Shown here: positions 8,189-16,325 of the stretch, one piece after another
Layout: each line of letters opens with the position of its first letter
How positions within the stretch are numbered: position 1 is the first letter of the stretch
Origin: Xenophilus azovorans DSM 13620
GTDB taxonomy: Bacteria; Pseudomonadota; Gammaproteobacteria; Burkholderiales; Burkholderiaceae_C
Direction of reading: 5' to 3'
DNA: 38,366 nucleotides
Assembly: GCF_000745855.1 (NCBI RefSeq)
Contig: NZ_JQKD01000045.1
Location: 1-38,366 of the forward strand
The notes under the pieces: model-generated
What the model saw: only the letters and a program-made list of their open reading frames with translations
Databases searched by the model: none
What the model was told of the DNA's origin: nothing
Program-made: the position numbers and the translations under genes

Positions 8189-9184
8189 TCATGCGACAAC
8201 GACGATCTTCCCGAGTGCACCACGCGCATCGAGTCGAGCGATGGCCAAGGGCGCGTCGGCCAGGCTGAAAGTCTCGGTCACTTCCGGCTGCAGCAGGCCC
8301 TCGCGCCACATCGCGAGCAGCGATTGCATGTTGCGGTCGTTGAGCTTGGGGTCTTCCTGCACGAAGCTGCGCCAGTCGACACCGACAATGTGGCGGCTCT
8401 TGAGCAGCGCCAGGTTGAGGGGAATGCTCGGTATGCCGGCTGTGAATCCCACCACCAAATGGCGGCCGCCCCGGCGCAGGCTGCGCAATGCCGGTTCGCT
8501 GTAGCCGCCACCGACCGGGTCGAACACCACGTCGCAACCGTCGCCGCCCACCGCATCCTTGATGCGCCGCGCGAGTGCCTGCTGCGCTTTCCGGTCCTCG
8601 ACCCGCTCTTCATAGACCAGGCCGTCCGAGGCCCCGCGCGCCATCGCGAAAGCCAGCTTGGAGGGTGACGACACGGCGGCCACCACGCGGGCTCCCAGCG
8701 CGCGCGCGACCTCGACCGCGGCCGATCCGACGCCGCCCGCGGCACCGAGCACAAGCGCCGTCTGCTTTGCGCGCAATTGAGCGGCGTCGCACAGGGCGTG
8801 GTAGGCGGTGGCATAGGCGAACATGAAGGCCGCCGCCTGCGTGCGCGGGGTGTCGGCTGGAACGCGCACGCAGCGTTGCTCGGCCACGGCGATGCGATCG
8901 GCCATGGCGCCCCAGCCGCAGCGGCCGATGACGAGGTCGCCCTCGCGCAGGCCCGATACGCCGCGGCCCGCCTGTTCCACCACGCCGCAGAACTCGCTGC
9001 CGGGAATGAAGGGCCGCTCGGGCTTGACCTGGTAGAGGTCGCGGATCAGCAGGCCGTCGGGGTAGTTGACGCCCACCGCGGAGATCTTCACGAGCACCTC
9101 GCCGTCGGTGGGCACCGGATCCGGCAACTCCTGCCACACCAGCGTCTCCGGTCCCCCGGGGCGATGACTCACCCATGCTTTCAA
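8189..9184 (-). CDS. Zinc-free MDR oxidoreductase, quinone reductase-like
   Basis: A 331-residue member of the medium-chain dehydrogenase/reductase superfamily, NADPH:quinone oxidoreductase branch. It has the GroES-like start (PGGPETLVWQELPDP, VGVNYPDGLLIRDLY), PFIPGSEFCGVVEQAG, and the NADP-binding loop LVLGAAGGVGSAAVEVA at about residues 145-161. The zinc-ligand cysteines of alcohol dehydrogenases are absent. Such proteins reduce quinones or alpha,beta-unsaturated carbonyls and enoyl groups. The start is a TTG at 9184: AGGAG lies 7 nt upstream, and codons before it are arginine-rich filler. The gene diverges from the racemase-like CoA transferase and shares with it a repeat-rich promoter region. 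A role reducing an enoyl intermediate of the neighbouring CoA pathway is plausible but unproven. Confidence 0.9.
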   Translation of the reverse strand: MKAWVSHRPGGPETLVWQELPDPVPTDGEVLVKISAVGVNYPDGLLIRDLYQVKPERPFIPGSEFCGVVEQAGRGVSGLREGDLVIGRCGWGAMADRIAVAEQRCVRVPADTPRTQAAAFMFAYATAYHALCDAAQLRAKQTALVLGAAGGVGSAAVEVARALGARVVAAVSSPSKLAFAMARGASDGLVYEERVEDRKAQQALARRIKDAVGGDGCDVVFDPVGGGYSEPALRSLRRGGRHLVVGFTAGIPSIPLNLALLKSRHIVGVDWRSFVQEDPKLNDRNMQSLLAMWREGLLQPEVTETFSLADAPLAIARLDARGALGKIVVVA

Positions 9185-9200
9185 TTTCGGCTCCTGTAGT

Positions 9201-9336
9201 TGGCGCCATGATGAAAGGCCGGCCGCCCTGGCGCCATGACCCCTCCGAGCAAGCCGCATGGCGCGGCGCGCCATGGTCATGGAGAACGAGCGCGACGGTC
9301 ATCGCGGTGGCGTGAGCCCGAAGGCACCATGGCGCG
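9201..9336. promoter_or_regulatory. Divergent promoter region with repeated GGCGC/CATG boxes
   Basis: TGGCGCCATGA occurs at 9201-9211 and again at 9229-9239, a 28-bp step. CATGGCGCG at 9257-9265 and its perfect complement at 9267-9275 form a 9-bp inverted repeat around one base. CATGGCGCG returns at 9328-9336, touching the ATG of the next gene. The clustering between two divergent genes suggests a regulator-binding array, perhaps for the AraC protein encoded at 10468-11511. No confident -10/-35 pair is visible. Confidence 0.45.
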
Positions 9337-10458
9337 ATGAACGACACGTCGAAGCACGCGCCGCCACAGCCCACCGGTCCGCTGCGGGGCGTGCGGGTCG
9401 TCGAATTCGCGGGCCTGGGACCGGTCTCCTTCACCGCCATGCTGCTCGCCGACATGGGGGCGCGGGTGGTCCGCATCGAGCGCCCCGGGGCGATGGAGAT
9501 GGAGCGCGGCGCGACCATGCGCGGGCGGGAGCGCCTCGCGCTCGACCTGCGCTCGACCGAAGGCCTCGCGACGGCGCGCGAATTGCTGCGCCATGCCGAT
9601 GTGGCGATCGAGGGATTCCGGCCCGGCGTGATGGAGAGGCTGGGACTCGGCCCGGCGGAGTTGGTTGCGCTGCGGCCGGCGCTGGTGTTCGGCCGCATGA
9701 CCGGATGGGGGCAGGAGGGTCCGCGCAGCCGGCAGGCAGGCCATGACATCGACTACCTCGCGGTCGCGGGCGGCCTGCATCCCATCGGTCCCGCCGAGGG
9801 CCCGATCGTGCCGCTGAACCTCGTCGGCGACTATGGCGGCGGCGCGCTCTACCTGGCCGTGGGCGTGCTCGCGGCGCTGCACGAGGCGATGCGCAGCGGG
9901 CGCGGCCAGGTGGTCGATGCCGCGATCTGCGACGGCTGTGTGTCTCTGCTGTCGCTGATCCATGGCCTGCGGGCCGCGTCGCGCTGGCGGGACGAGCGGC
10001 AGTCCAACACGCTCGATGGTGCGGCACCGTACTACCGCAGCTACCGATGCGCGGACGGACTTCATCTGGCGGTGGGTGCGATCGAACCGCAGTTCCATGC
10101 CGAGTTCTGTACGCGGCTGGGCCTGGACCTCAAGGCGTTCGCACAGAGTGATCGCGCACGCTGGCCCGAACAGGCGCGCGCGCTGGAGCAGCTCTTCGCG
10201 GGCGAGCCCCGCCGGCATTGGGAGGCGCTGTTCGAAGGAAGCGATGCCTGCGTGGCGCCCGTCCACTCTCTCGCCGAGAGCACGCGCGATCCGCACCTCG
10301 TGGCGCGGGGCACCTTCGTCGAACTCGAGGGGGAACTGCAGCCGGCGCCGGCGCCGCGTTTCAGCCATTCGCCGGCGGTGCCGCGGCCCGCGATGCCTGT
10401 GATGGCCGATGCGCAATGGCTGGCGGACTGGGCGCGACCCGCGGACCTCGGAAGCTGA
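9337..10458 (+). CDS. CaiB/BaiF family protein, alpha-methylacyl-CoA racemase-like
   Basis: A 373-residue family III CoA transferase. The sequence is closest to alpha-methylacyl-CoA racemases, which invert the 2-methyl centre of branched acyl-CoAs so that beta-oxidation can proceed. Supporting residues are the GHDIDYLA motif with H136, then NLVGDYGGG with D165, which correspond by spacing to the His/Asp acid-base pair of the mycobacterial racemase, and TLDGAAPYYRSYRCADG, also typical of racemases. The N-terminal Rossmann part is standard (GVRVVEFAGLGPV, LLADMGARVVRIERP). A true CoA transferase would use a catalytic Asp in a different context, so racemase is preferred. It converges on an AraC gene 9 nt downstream. 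Acyl-CoA dehydrogenase and acyl-CoA synthetase nearby fit branched-chain or isoprenoid acid breakdown. Confidence 0.88.
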   Translation: MNDTSKHAPPQPTGPLRGVRVVEFAGLGPVSFTAMLLADMGARVVRIERPGAMEMERGATMRGRERLALDLRSTEGLATARELLRHADVAIEGFRPGVMERLGLGPAELVALRPALVFGRMTGWGQEGPRSRQAGHDIDYLAVAGGLHPIGPAEGPIVPLNLVGDYGGGALYLAVGVLAALHEAMRSGRGQVVDAAICDGCVSLLSLIHGLRAASRWRDERQSNTLDGAAPYYRSYRCADGLHLAVGAIEPQFHAEFCTRLGLDLKAFAQSDRARWPEQARALEQLFAGEPRRHWEALFEGSDACVAPVHSLAESTRDPHLVARGTFVELEGELQPAPAPRFSHSPAVPRPAMPVMADAQWLADWARPADLGS

Positions 10459-10467
10459 AGGCCGGCC

Positions 10468-11511
10468 TCAGGATGCGGGCGGATTGGCCCGGTACTCGGT
10501 GGGGCCTGTGCCCGTCCAGCGGCGAAAAGCGCGGTGGAAGGTGCTGTACTCGGCGAAGCCGAGTCGCAGCGCGATGGTCTCGAGCTTCACATGGCCCTGG
10601 CGCACCATGTCGAGCGCCGCGCGGCGTCGCACGTCGTCGCGCAGTTCCGAGAAGCCGCAGCCCTCGTCGATCAGGTGCCGCCGCAGGGTCACCGGTGTCA
10701 TGTGCAGGCGGGCCGCCACGTCGTCCAGGCTCAGCGGCGAGCCCACCTGCGCGCGCAGGATGGACTTGACACGGTCGCTCGCGCGGCTCTGGTCGTAGTA
10801 GCGGGTGATGAGCGTGCGAGGCGCCTCGGAGAGAAAGCGGATCAGGCGCTCCTCGCCGCCGATGATCGGCAGTGAGGCGAGATGGCTTTCGAGCCGCAGG
10901 GCGGTGAACGGCTGCTCGAAGCGGATCTCGCGCGTGTCGTAGGTGCGCAGCGTCTCGGCGCTGGTCGGCCGGCGCGGATACGAGAACTCCACTGCGGTCA
11001 GCGGAATGCGTCGGTCGACCAGCCAGCACATGAACTGGTAGAGCAGGAAAATGGTTGCGCCATGCAGGCTCACGCGCCGCTCGGGCGAGAGCTTGCGCAA
11101 GGGCTTGAGCCAGACGACGGCCTCGCCGCCCTCGCGGCGCAGCTTGAGCGAAAAATCGTCGACCACCAGCGCATAGAAGCGGCCGATGACAGCCAGCGCC
11201 TCGCCGAGCGTGCGGCAATTGACGATCAGCCGGCACAGGGTGTGGAAGGTGCCCGGCGGAATCGGCCGCGAGGCAATGCCCCAGGCTTCGTCGCGCGCGC
11301 GCCGTGCCAGCAGGATCAGAAAGCGGGTGAATGCCTGCTCGGTGACGCGCAGCCCGCTCGCGTTCAGTTGCCGCGGATCGATGCCGGAGCGGCGCAGCAC
11401 CGCGTGGGCCCGCTCCGGCGGCAAGTTCGCGCTACGCAAGAACAACTGGACGAACCAGCCGGCGATCGGCGGCGGCGTGGCGCTCGGCAGAGGGCCGGAG
11501 ACGGCGGTCAT
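10468..11511 (-). CDS. AraC family regulator with Arabinose_bd-type N-terminus
   Basis: A 347-residue regulator of the OruR/ArgR-like AraC subgroup. Residues about 20-210 form the all-helical effector domain (HAVLRRSGIDPRQL, LGEALAVIGRFYALV, FSYPRRPTSAETL). Residues about 245-345 form the DNA-binding domain (SLDDVAARLHMTPVTLRRHL, then VKLETIALRLGFAEYSTFHRAFRRWTG). The chosen ATG 11511 gives normal length; an upstream in-frame extension is possible but has no family sequence. It lies 71 nt downstream of the Bug protein gene on the same strand and converges on the racemase gene. It could control the acyl-CoA synthetase/Bug operon or the divergent racemase/oxidoreductase promoters. Members often respond to acyl compounds or amino acids; the ligand here is unknown. 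Confidence 0.9.
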   Translation of the reverse strand: MTAVSGPLPSATPPPIAGWFVQLFLRSANLPPERAHAVLRRSGIDPRQLNASGLRVTEQAFTRFLILLARRARDEAWGIASRPIPPGTFHTLCRLIVNCRTLGEALAVIGRFYALVVDDFSLKLRREGGEAVVWLKPLRKLSPERRVSLHGATIFLLYQFMCWLVDRRIPLTAVEFSYPRRPTSAETLRTYDTREIRFEQPFTALRLESHLASLPIIGGEERLIRFLSEAPRTLITRYYDQSRASDRVKSILRAQVGSPLSLDDVAARLHMTPVTLRRHLIDEGCGFSELRDDVRRRAALDMVRQGHVKLETIALRLGFAEYSTFHRAFRRWTGTGPTEYRANPPAS

Positions 11512-11582
11512 AAGGCGGGCTTGTGCGGGGAAAGCGCGGGCATGCGTTTCGCATTGTCGCGCCTCCCGCACGAGCAGCGGCG

Positions 11583-12563
11583 TCATTCCGCCGTGATGTT
11601 GAAGCGTCGGCTCAGCGCCTCCCAGTGGCGGTACTCGTTCTGCATCGCGGCCGTGATCTGCTCGGGCGTCTCGCTGCTGGGCTCCAGGCCGGCCAGCTGT
11701 AGCCGGCCGATCATGTCGGGCTCCTGCAGGATGGCGCGGATGGCGCTTCGCAACCGGTCGGCCAACGGCGCCGGCGTTCCCGCGCGCAGGAACAGGCCCC
11801 ACCAGCCGGTGTGCTCGAAGCCGGCGTACCCGAGCTCGGACAGCGTGGGCACCTGCGGCAGTGCGGTCAGCCTTCTGCCGTGCGCCACCGCGATCGAACG
11901 CAGTCCCTTGTCGCCCTGCCGCTCGATCGCGGTGGCGGCCGAGACGAAGGCCATCGGCACGCGCCCGCCCAGCATGTCCTGCAGCAGGGGGCCGGTGCCG
12001 CGGAAGGCCACGTGCGGCATCTCGATGTTCCAGGCCGCACGCAGCTGCTCGCCATAGATGTGCGAGGTCGAGCCTGCGCCGTAGGAGCCGAACGAGAAGT
12101 TGCCGGGGTTGGCCTTGGCCGCACGCGCGAGTTCGGCCAGGCTCTGGTAAGGGCTCGAGGAGGGTACCGCCAGGACTACTGCCTGGCGACCCAGCAGCAC
12201 CAGCGGCTCAATGTCCTTCACGAAGTCGTAGGGCGGCTTGCCGCGCGACAGCGCGATGTTCTGGATCAGGCTCGTGATGTGGAACAGCACTGTCAAGCCA
12301 TCGGGCGGTTGGCGCAGCAGGTATTGCGTGCCGATGAGTCCGTTGGCGCCGGCTCTGTTGTCGACCAGTACGGTGCGCGAGAGCACCTCCTGCAGGCGCT
12401 GCGCGAGCGGACGCACGACCGGGTCGGCCGCGCCGCCGCCTGCGTAGGGCACGAGCAGCGTCAGCGGTTTGGTCTCTTGCTGCGCCCTGGCGGCTTTGGG
12501 CAGAACGGCCAGCGATACCAGCATGGCCATCGTCCAGTGTCTGCGTCCGATGTCGATTGTCAT
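11583..12563 (-). CDS. Bug family (TctC) periplasmic solute-binding protein
   Basis: A 326-residue extracytoplasmic binding protein with a signal peptide: a short positive start, a hydrophobic stretch MAMLVSLAVLP and an AARAQ cleavage region near residue 28. Family marks include LLVPYAGGGAADPVVRPLA, VDNRAGANGLIGT, FGSYGAGSTSHIYGE and MLGGRVPMAF. Bug proteins bind carboxylates in a closed pocket and serve tripartite tricarboxylate transporters or sensing systems; many Burkholderiales Bug genes are orphans, as here, with no TctA/TctB genes in the window. It begins 13 nt after the acyl-CoA synthetase stop, so both are likely co-transcribed. I infer that it captures the organic acid that the synthetase activates. 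Confidence 0.93.
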   Translation of the reverse strand: MTIDIGRRHWTMAMLVSLAVLPKAARAQQETKPLTLLVPYAGGGAADPVVRPLAQRLQEVLSRTVLVDNRAGANGLIGTQYLLRQPPDGLTVLFHITSLIQNIALSRGKPPYDFVKDIEPLVLLGRQAVVLAVPSSSPYQSLAELARAAKANPGNFSFGSYGAGSTSHIYGEQLRAAWNIEMPHVAFRGTGPLLQDMLGGRVPMAFVSAATAIERQGDKGLRSIAVAHGRRLTALPQVPTLSELGYAGFEHTGWWGLFLRAGTPAPLADRLRSAIRAILQEPDMIGRLQLAGLEPSSETPEQITAAMQNEYRHWEALSRRFNITAE

Positions 12564-12576
12564 GGTCGGGTTTTCG

Positions 12577-14142
12577 TCACGGTTTGGAAGCGGGCGTCGC
12601 GAGTGCGCGGTAGCGGTCGCGGACGGCGCGCTTGAGCAGCTTGCCGGTCTCGGTGCGCGGCAGGTCGGTCGCGAAGTCCACGCTGCGTGGACACTTGATG
12701 GCCGAGAGATGGGCGCGGCAATGGTCGATGAGCTGCTGCGCGGTCGACGCGTTGGCGAGCGCTGGGTCATTCAGTTCGACGACGGCCTTCACCTCTTCGC
12801 CGAACTCGGGGTGCGACACGCCGATCACGGCTACCTCGTGGACCAGCGGGTGGTCCTGCAGCAGGTTCTCCGCCTCCTGCGGGTAGATGTTCACGCCGCC
12901 GGAGATGATCATGTTGGCACGGCGGTCGGTGAGGAAGAGGTAGCCCTGCGCATCCACGTGCCCGATGTCGCCGAAGGTGCCCCAGCCCTGCGGCGTGTGG
13001 GCTTCGGCGGTCTTCACCGGATCGTTGTGGTACGCGAAGGTGGGGCCGCCCTCGAAGCAGACAAGGCCATCGACCATCGGTGGGCACTCGTTGCCGTCGT
13101 CGCCGACGATGTGCAGCACGCCCTGCTTTGCGCGGCCCACCGAACCCGGGCGTGCCAGCCACTCGGGTGCCGAGATCGCAGTGGCGCCGGCGCGCTCCGA
13201 GCCGGTGTAGTACTCCCAGACTATCGGCCCCCACCAGTCGATCATGCGGCGCTTGACCTGGATGGGGCAAGGCGCCGCAGCATGCAGCGCCAGACGGTGG
13301 CTCGACAGATCATGGGCCGTGCGGCGCTCGGCAGGCAGCGTGAGCAGGCGGATGAACATGGTTGGCACCCACTGCGAATGGGTGACGCGCCAGCGCGCGA
13401 TCGCCTCGAGCGCACCTTCCGCGTCGAAGCGGCGCATCAGCACCACCGTGCCGCCGAGTGCGACGCAGCGCATGCTAAAGCGCAGAGGCGCCGCGTGGTA
13501 GAGCGGTGCGGGCGAGAGATAGACGCTGTCCGAGTCGAAGGAGAAGAATGAGAGCCAGTCACCCGCCAGGGCCTTGCGCAATTGCCGGTCCTCGAGCCTG
13601 TGCTTGATGCCCTTGGGCCTGCCGGTGGTTCCCGAGGAGTAGGCAAAGTCCAGTCCGATGGGCCTGTCGGGCAGGGGCGGGACCGGGCCGTCGCGCTCGA
13701 CGAGCGCGCGGTAGCTCGCAGCACCGGCGACGGGGACGTCGGCATCGATGCAGAGCACGTCGTCGAGCCGGGCTGGCCGGGGCGAGTGATCGGGCCAGGG
13801 AAAGAGTGCCGTCTCCGTCACGAGGACACGTGCATCGGAGTCCTGCAGGATGTATTCGATCTCGCCGCGCGTGAGGTGTGTGCTGATCGGGACGTAGTAG
13901 AGGCCGGCGCGGCGCGCGGCGAAGGCGACCTCGAAGTACTCGAGCCGGTTGCCCAGCAGGATCGCAATCACTTCACCGACCGTGAGGCGCGCGGCGAAGA
14001 ATTGCGCGAGCCGCGCCGAGCGTTCGTGCAGTGCCTGGTAGCCGAGCGTTTCGCCGGTCTCGGCCAGAATGGCGGCAGGCCGCGCGGGAGTCTTGACGGC
14101 GAATTGCGCCAGGTCGTCAAGGACAGGTTCGTTCGATGGCAA
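12577..14142 (-). CDS. AMP-forming acyl-CoA synthetase
   Basis: A 521-residue ANL-superfamily ligase, activating a carboxylic acid with ATP and CoA by way of an acyl-adenylate. The phosphate-binding loop YSSGTTGRPKG is at residues 168-178. The adenine region is WEYYTGSERAG, the hinge is YLFLTDRRANMIISGGVNIY, and the catalytic lysine lies in RTETGKLLKR near residue 500. Length is typical of fatty, aromatic or branched acid CoA ligases; I cannot tell chain specificity from motifs. The ATG at 14142 is the first in a family-like N-terminus (VLDDLAQFAVKTPARPA). It heads the operon with the Bug protein. A 9-bp inverted repeat lies about 35-70 nt upstream, and a TetR gene lies further upstream on the same strand. 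Confidence 0.95.
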   Translation of the reverse strand: MPSNEPVLDDLAQFAVKTPARPAAILAETGETLGYQALHERSARLAQFFAARLTVGEVIAILLGNRLEYFEVAFAARRAGLYYVPISTHLTRGEIEYILQDSDARVLVTETALFPWPDHSPRPARLDDVLCIDADVPVAGAASYRALVERDGPVPPLPDRPIGLDFAYSSGTTGRPKGIKHRLEDRQLRKALAGDWLSFFSFDSDSVYLSPAPLYHAAPLRFSMRCVALGGTVVLMRRFDAEGALEAIARWRVTHSQWVPTMFIRLLTLPAERRTAHDLSSHRLALHAAAPCPIQVKRRMIDWWGPIVWEYYTGSERAGATAISAPEWLARPGSVGRAKQGVLHIVGDDGNECPPMVDGLVCFEGGPTFAYHNDPVKTAEAHTPQGWGTFGDIGHVDAQGYLFLTDRRANMIISGGVNIYPQEAENLLQDHPLVHEVAVIGVSHPEFGEEVKAVVELNDPALANASTAQQLIDHCRAHLSAIKCPRSVDFATDLPRTETGKLLKRAVRDRYRALATPASKP

Positions 14143-14176
14143 GGCGGTCTCCGTGCGGCCCTTGCCACCCGGGACG

Positions 14177-14210
14177 GCTCGGACCTTGTCTCTCTTTCAA
14201 TGGTCCGAGC
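14177..14210. promoter_or_regulatory. Perfect 9-bp inverted repeat upstream of acyl-CoA synthetase
   Basis: GCTCGGACC at 14177-14185 and GGTCCGAGC at 14202-14210 are exact complements separated by 16 nt. The repeat lies between the TetR stop and the synthetase start. It could be an operator bound by a dimer, or a stem ending the TetR transcript; the T-poor flanks favour an operator. No matching copy was noticed elsewhere. Confidence 0.45.
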
Positions 14211-14297
14211 ATACGAAGCGGGGGCGGCGCGCGGCATGACCGGGCCGATCAAACTGCATGACGCTCCGGCGGCCGGTACGGCGACGCCGGCGGCATG

Positions 14298-14963
14298 TTA
14301 GGCGGCTGGGCCGCTCTTGCTCCAGCCGTCCACCATGCTCGTGACCAGGTGCTTGACCATGAGACGCGTGTCGGACCAGTCCATGGTCCGTGTCATGCAG
14401 GGAAAGACGATCGTGCCGTGCACCGCCGCGATCAGGATGTCGGTGGCCAGTCGCGCATTCATGGGTGGACGCGCCAGGGTCTGGAAGAACTCGTCCACCG
14501 TGTCGTAGTAGAGCTTGAGGCTGTCCTGCACCACGGGCGACCGGCCGAAGGGCACGCCGGCACTGCCGATCGCCGGCGCCCGGCCCACGCTGGGCGCGGG
14601 AAAGATCACCAGGAATTCCTCCATGTGCTCGAGCCAGTAGTCGGCCGTGCCGATGAAGAGCTTGAGGACCCGCCGCTGCGGACTGCGCACGCGCGCGATC
14701 AGCTCGCGCAGCTGCTCGGTGGAGGCCTGCATGTCGTGCGCGCGGATGTGGAAGAACAGGTCCTGCTGGTCCTGGAAGTACTGGTAGATGGAGCCCGGCG
14801 CGTAGCCGGCGGCCGCGGCGATGCGCCGCAGGGAGACGGTCGACGGTTCCTCGTCGGCGAACAGCTTGCGACCCGCGGCGATGAAGGCCTCCCGGACCTT
14901 GGCCTTGTCCTCGGGAGTTCGCGCACGGCTGAGGACCTCGGGTTTGGATGGGCGGAATGACAT
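14298..14963 (-). CDS. TetR family repressor 1
   Basis: A 221-residue TetR-type regulator. The N-terminal HTH spans about residues 20-65, with RRIAAAAGYAPGSIYQYFQD as its core. The rest is a helical ligand domain (GTADYWLEHMEEF, LYYDTVDEFFQTLARPP). The ATG at 14963 gives a normal length; the frame continues 32 codons upstream into the operator, which is unlikely to be coding. It is clearly paralogous to the second TetR at 15651: the recognition helices nearly agree (GYAPGSIYQYF and GYSPGSIYQYF), and both share VPFGRS/LPFGRS and AxHGxIxFP patterns in the ligand domain. It is transcribed away from the SCO gene across an operator-like element. It likely represses itself and the divergent genes, and perhaps the downstream synthetase. 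Confidence 0.92.
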   Translation of the reverse strand: MSFRPSKPEVLSRARTPEDKAKVREAFIAAGRKLFADEEPSTVSLRRIAAAAGYAPGSIYQYFQDQQDLFFHIRAHDMQASTEQLRELIARVRSPQRRVLKLFIGTADYWLEHMEEFLVIFPAPSVGRAPAIGSAGVPFGRSPVVQDSLKLYYDTVDEFFQTLARPPMNARLATDILIAAVHGTIVFPCMTRTMDWSDTRLMVKHLVTSMVDGWSKSGPAA

Positions 14964-15032
14964 GGGGTGGCGTGCTCTGGGGCTGGGGTTCTTCCGCGCA
15001 GAGCGGTGGGCCAAAAGTATAGGGCCGGGCAC

Positions 15033-15069
15033 GGGAAAACCCGGTTCATAAATGAACATGTGTAATTAA
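15033..15069. promoter_or_regulatory. AT-rich operator-like element, copy 1
   Basis: The element begins GGGAAAACCCGG, contains the palindrome GTTCAT-AA-ATGAAC at 15044-15057, and ends GTGTAATTAA. It is strikingly AT-rich in GC-rich surroundings and lies between the divergent TetR 1 and SCO genes, where a TetR dimer would block both promoters. A close copy lies at 16292-16329. The SCO start follows after 9 nt with no clear ribosome site, so TAATTAAT may also serve as a -10 box of a leaderless transcript. Confidence 0.65.
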
Positions 15070-15078
15070 TATGCGCGC

Positions 15079-15654
15079 ATGACGACACAGACCTCCCCGG
15101 CGCCGGTGCGCGCCTGCTGCGGCGGCGCAATGGCCGCCCAAGCTGTCCAGGTACCGGAGGCCCGTCCGGTGCCCATCGATGGCCGTTTCGATCTGGTCGA
15201 CCACCACGGCCGCGCCGTCAACGAGCGCAGCTTCGGCGATCGCTACCTGCTGGTCTTCTTCGGCTTCACGCATTGCGCCGTGGTCTGCCCGCGCGAACTC
15301 GGCAAGCTGAGCGCCGCCCTCGAGCGCCTCGGGCCGCTGGCCGATCGAATCCAGCCCCTGTACGTCACCGTCGATCCGCAGCGCGACGACCCGTCGACCA
15401 TGCGTGCCTATGTCGCGCGCCAGCCCGGCGGCTTCATCGGGCTCACCGGGACGCCCGCGCAGGTCGAGGCCGCCAAGAAGGCATTCCGCGTGTTCGCGGA
15501 ACCGGTGCCGGATGCCGGCGCACCTGGCGGCTACGTGGTTCCGCACACGGCCTTCGCCTATCTGATGGCGCCGGGCGGGTGCTATGAAACCCATCTGCCA
15601 GACGCGCTCGACATCGCCGCCGTGGTCGAGCGCCTGCGCCGGCACATCGTGTGA
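15079..15654 (+). CDS. SCO1/SenC family protein without visible membrane anchor
   Basis: A 191-residue thioredoxin-fold protein of the SCO family. It has GFTHCAVVCP with the CxxxC copper/redox pair at C66 and C70, LYVTVDPQRDDP, and H156 in VVPHTAF, which fits the third copper ligand. SCO proteins deliver copper to the CuA site of cytochrome oxidase or act as thiol redox factors, normally tethered in the periplasm. Here the N-terminus (TTQTSPAPVRACCGGAM) has no hydrophobic segment but carries a CC pair, so the protein looks cytoplasmic or uses an unrecognised start. The gene overlaps TetR 2 by 4 nt (GTGA), so the two are translationally coupled. That is an unusual partner and suggests redox or metal sensing tied to regulation. 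Confidence 0.85.
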   Translation: MTTQTSPAPVRACCGGAMAAQAVQVPEARPVPIDGRFDLVDHHGRAVNERSFGDRYLLVFFGFTHCAVVCPRELGKLSAALERLGPLADRIQPLYVTVDPQRDDPSTMRAYVARQPGGFIGLTGTPAQVEAAKKAFRVFAEPVPDAGAPGGYVVPHTAFAYLMAPGGCYETHLPDALDIAAVVERLRRHIV

Positions 15655-16325
15655 CCGGCCGCAAGGCGTATTCCGCGGTCGACAGGCGGCGGGTGCGCCA
15701 GGCCTTCATCGACGCGGGTCGCCGCATCCTGGTCGAGCAGGGCGCGAGTGCGATGTCGATGCGCCACATCGCGGCCCGCGCCGGCTACTCGCCGGGATCG
15801 ATCTACCAGTACTTTCCCGACCGGCGGGCGCTGCTCGTCGCCATCCGCGAGTTCGACATGAACGCGGCCACCGACGCCATGGAGGCCTGCGCGCAGGCCA
15901 CGGCCGAACCGGCGCGGCGCGTGCGCGCGGTGTTTCTCGAGGCGGCGCGCTACTGGCTCGCGCATCCCGATCACTTCGACGTGCTGTTCGCCGGCTCGCG
16001 CGAGCGCGCGGCGCTGCACACACCCGAGGGGCTGCCCTTCGGGCGCTCGTCGAGCGTCGTGCGTTCGCTCGCGCTCTACCGGCAGGTCGTCGACGACTTC
16101 CTCGCCTCGCTGCCGCGCCGGCCCATCGACACGACGCTGGCCATGGACTCGCTGATCGCGGCCACGCACGGAGTGATCGCGTTCCCGCGCGTCACGCCGA
16201 GCATGCCCTGGTCGGCGACCGCCACGATGGTCGAGACCGTGGTGAGCGCGCTGATCGGACAGTGGGCTTGCGACGCCGAAACGGCGCCCAAGGGAAAACA
16301 CCGATATTTAAATGAACGTGTTTAA
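15651..16325 (+). CDS. TetR family repressor 2
   Basis: A 224-residue TetR-type regulator starting with GTG, whose last bases form the GTGA overlap with the SCO stop. The HTH core RHIAARAGYSPGSIYQYFPD lies at about residues 38-57. The helical effector domain follows (EAARYWLAHPDHFDVLF, GLPFGRSSSVVRSL, AATHGVIAFPRV). It is a paralogue of TetR 1 with nearly the same recognition helix, so both probably bind the same kind of site. Its own last codons (YLNERV and TAA) are part of the second operator-like element, which lies ahead of the large catabolic operon. It is therefore the best candidate for the repressor of the operon starting at 16414. The ligand is unknown, presumably the pathway substrate or a CoA ester. 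Confidence 0.93.
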   Translation: MTGRKAYSAVDRRRVRQAFIDAGRRILVEQGASAMSMRHIAARAGYSPGSIYQYFPDRRALLVAIREFDMNAATDAMEACAQATAEPARRVRAVFLEAARYWLAHPDHFDVLFAGSRERAALHTPEGLPFGRSSSVVRSLALYRQVVDDFLASLPRRPIDTTLAMDSLIAATHGVIAFPRVTPSMPWSATATMVETVVSALIGQWACDAETAPKGKHRYLNERV

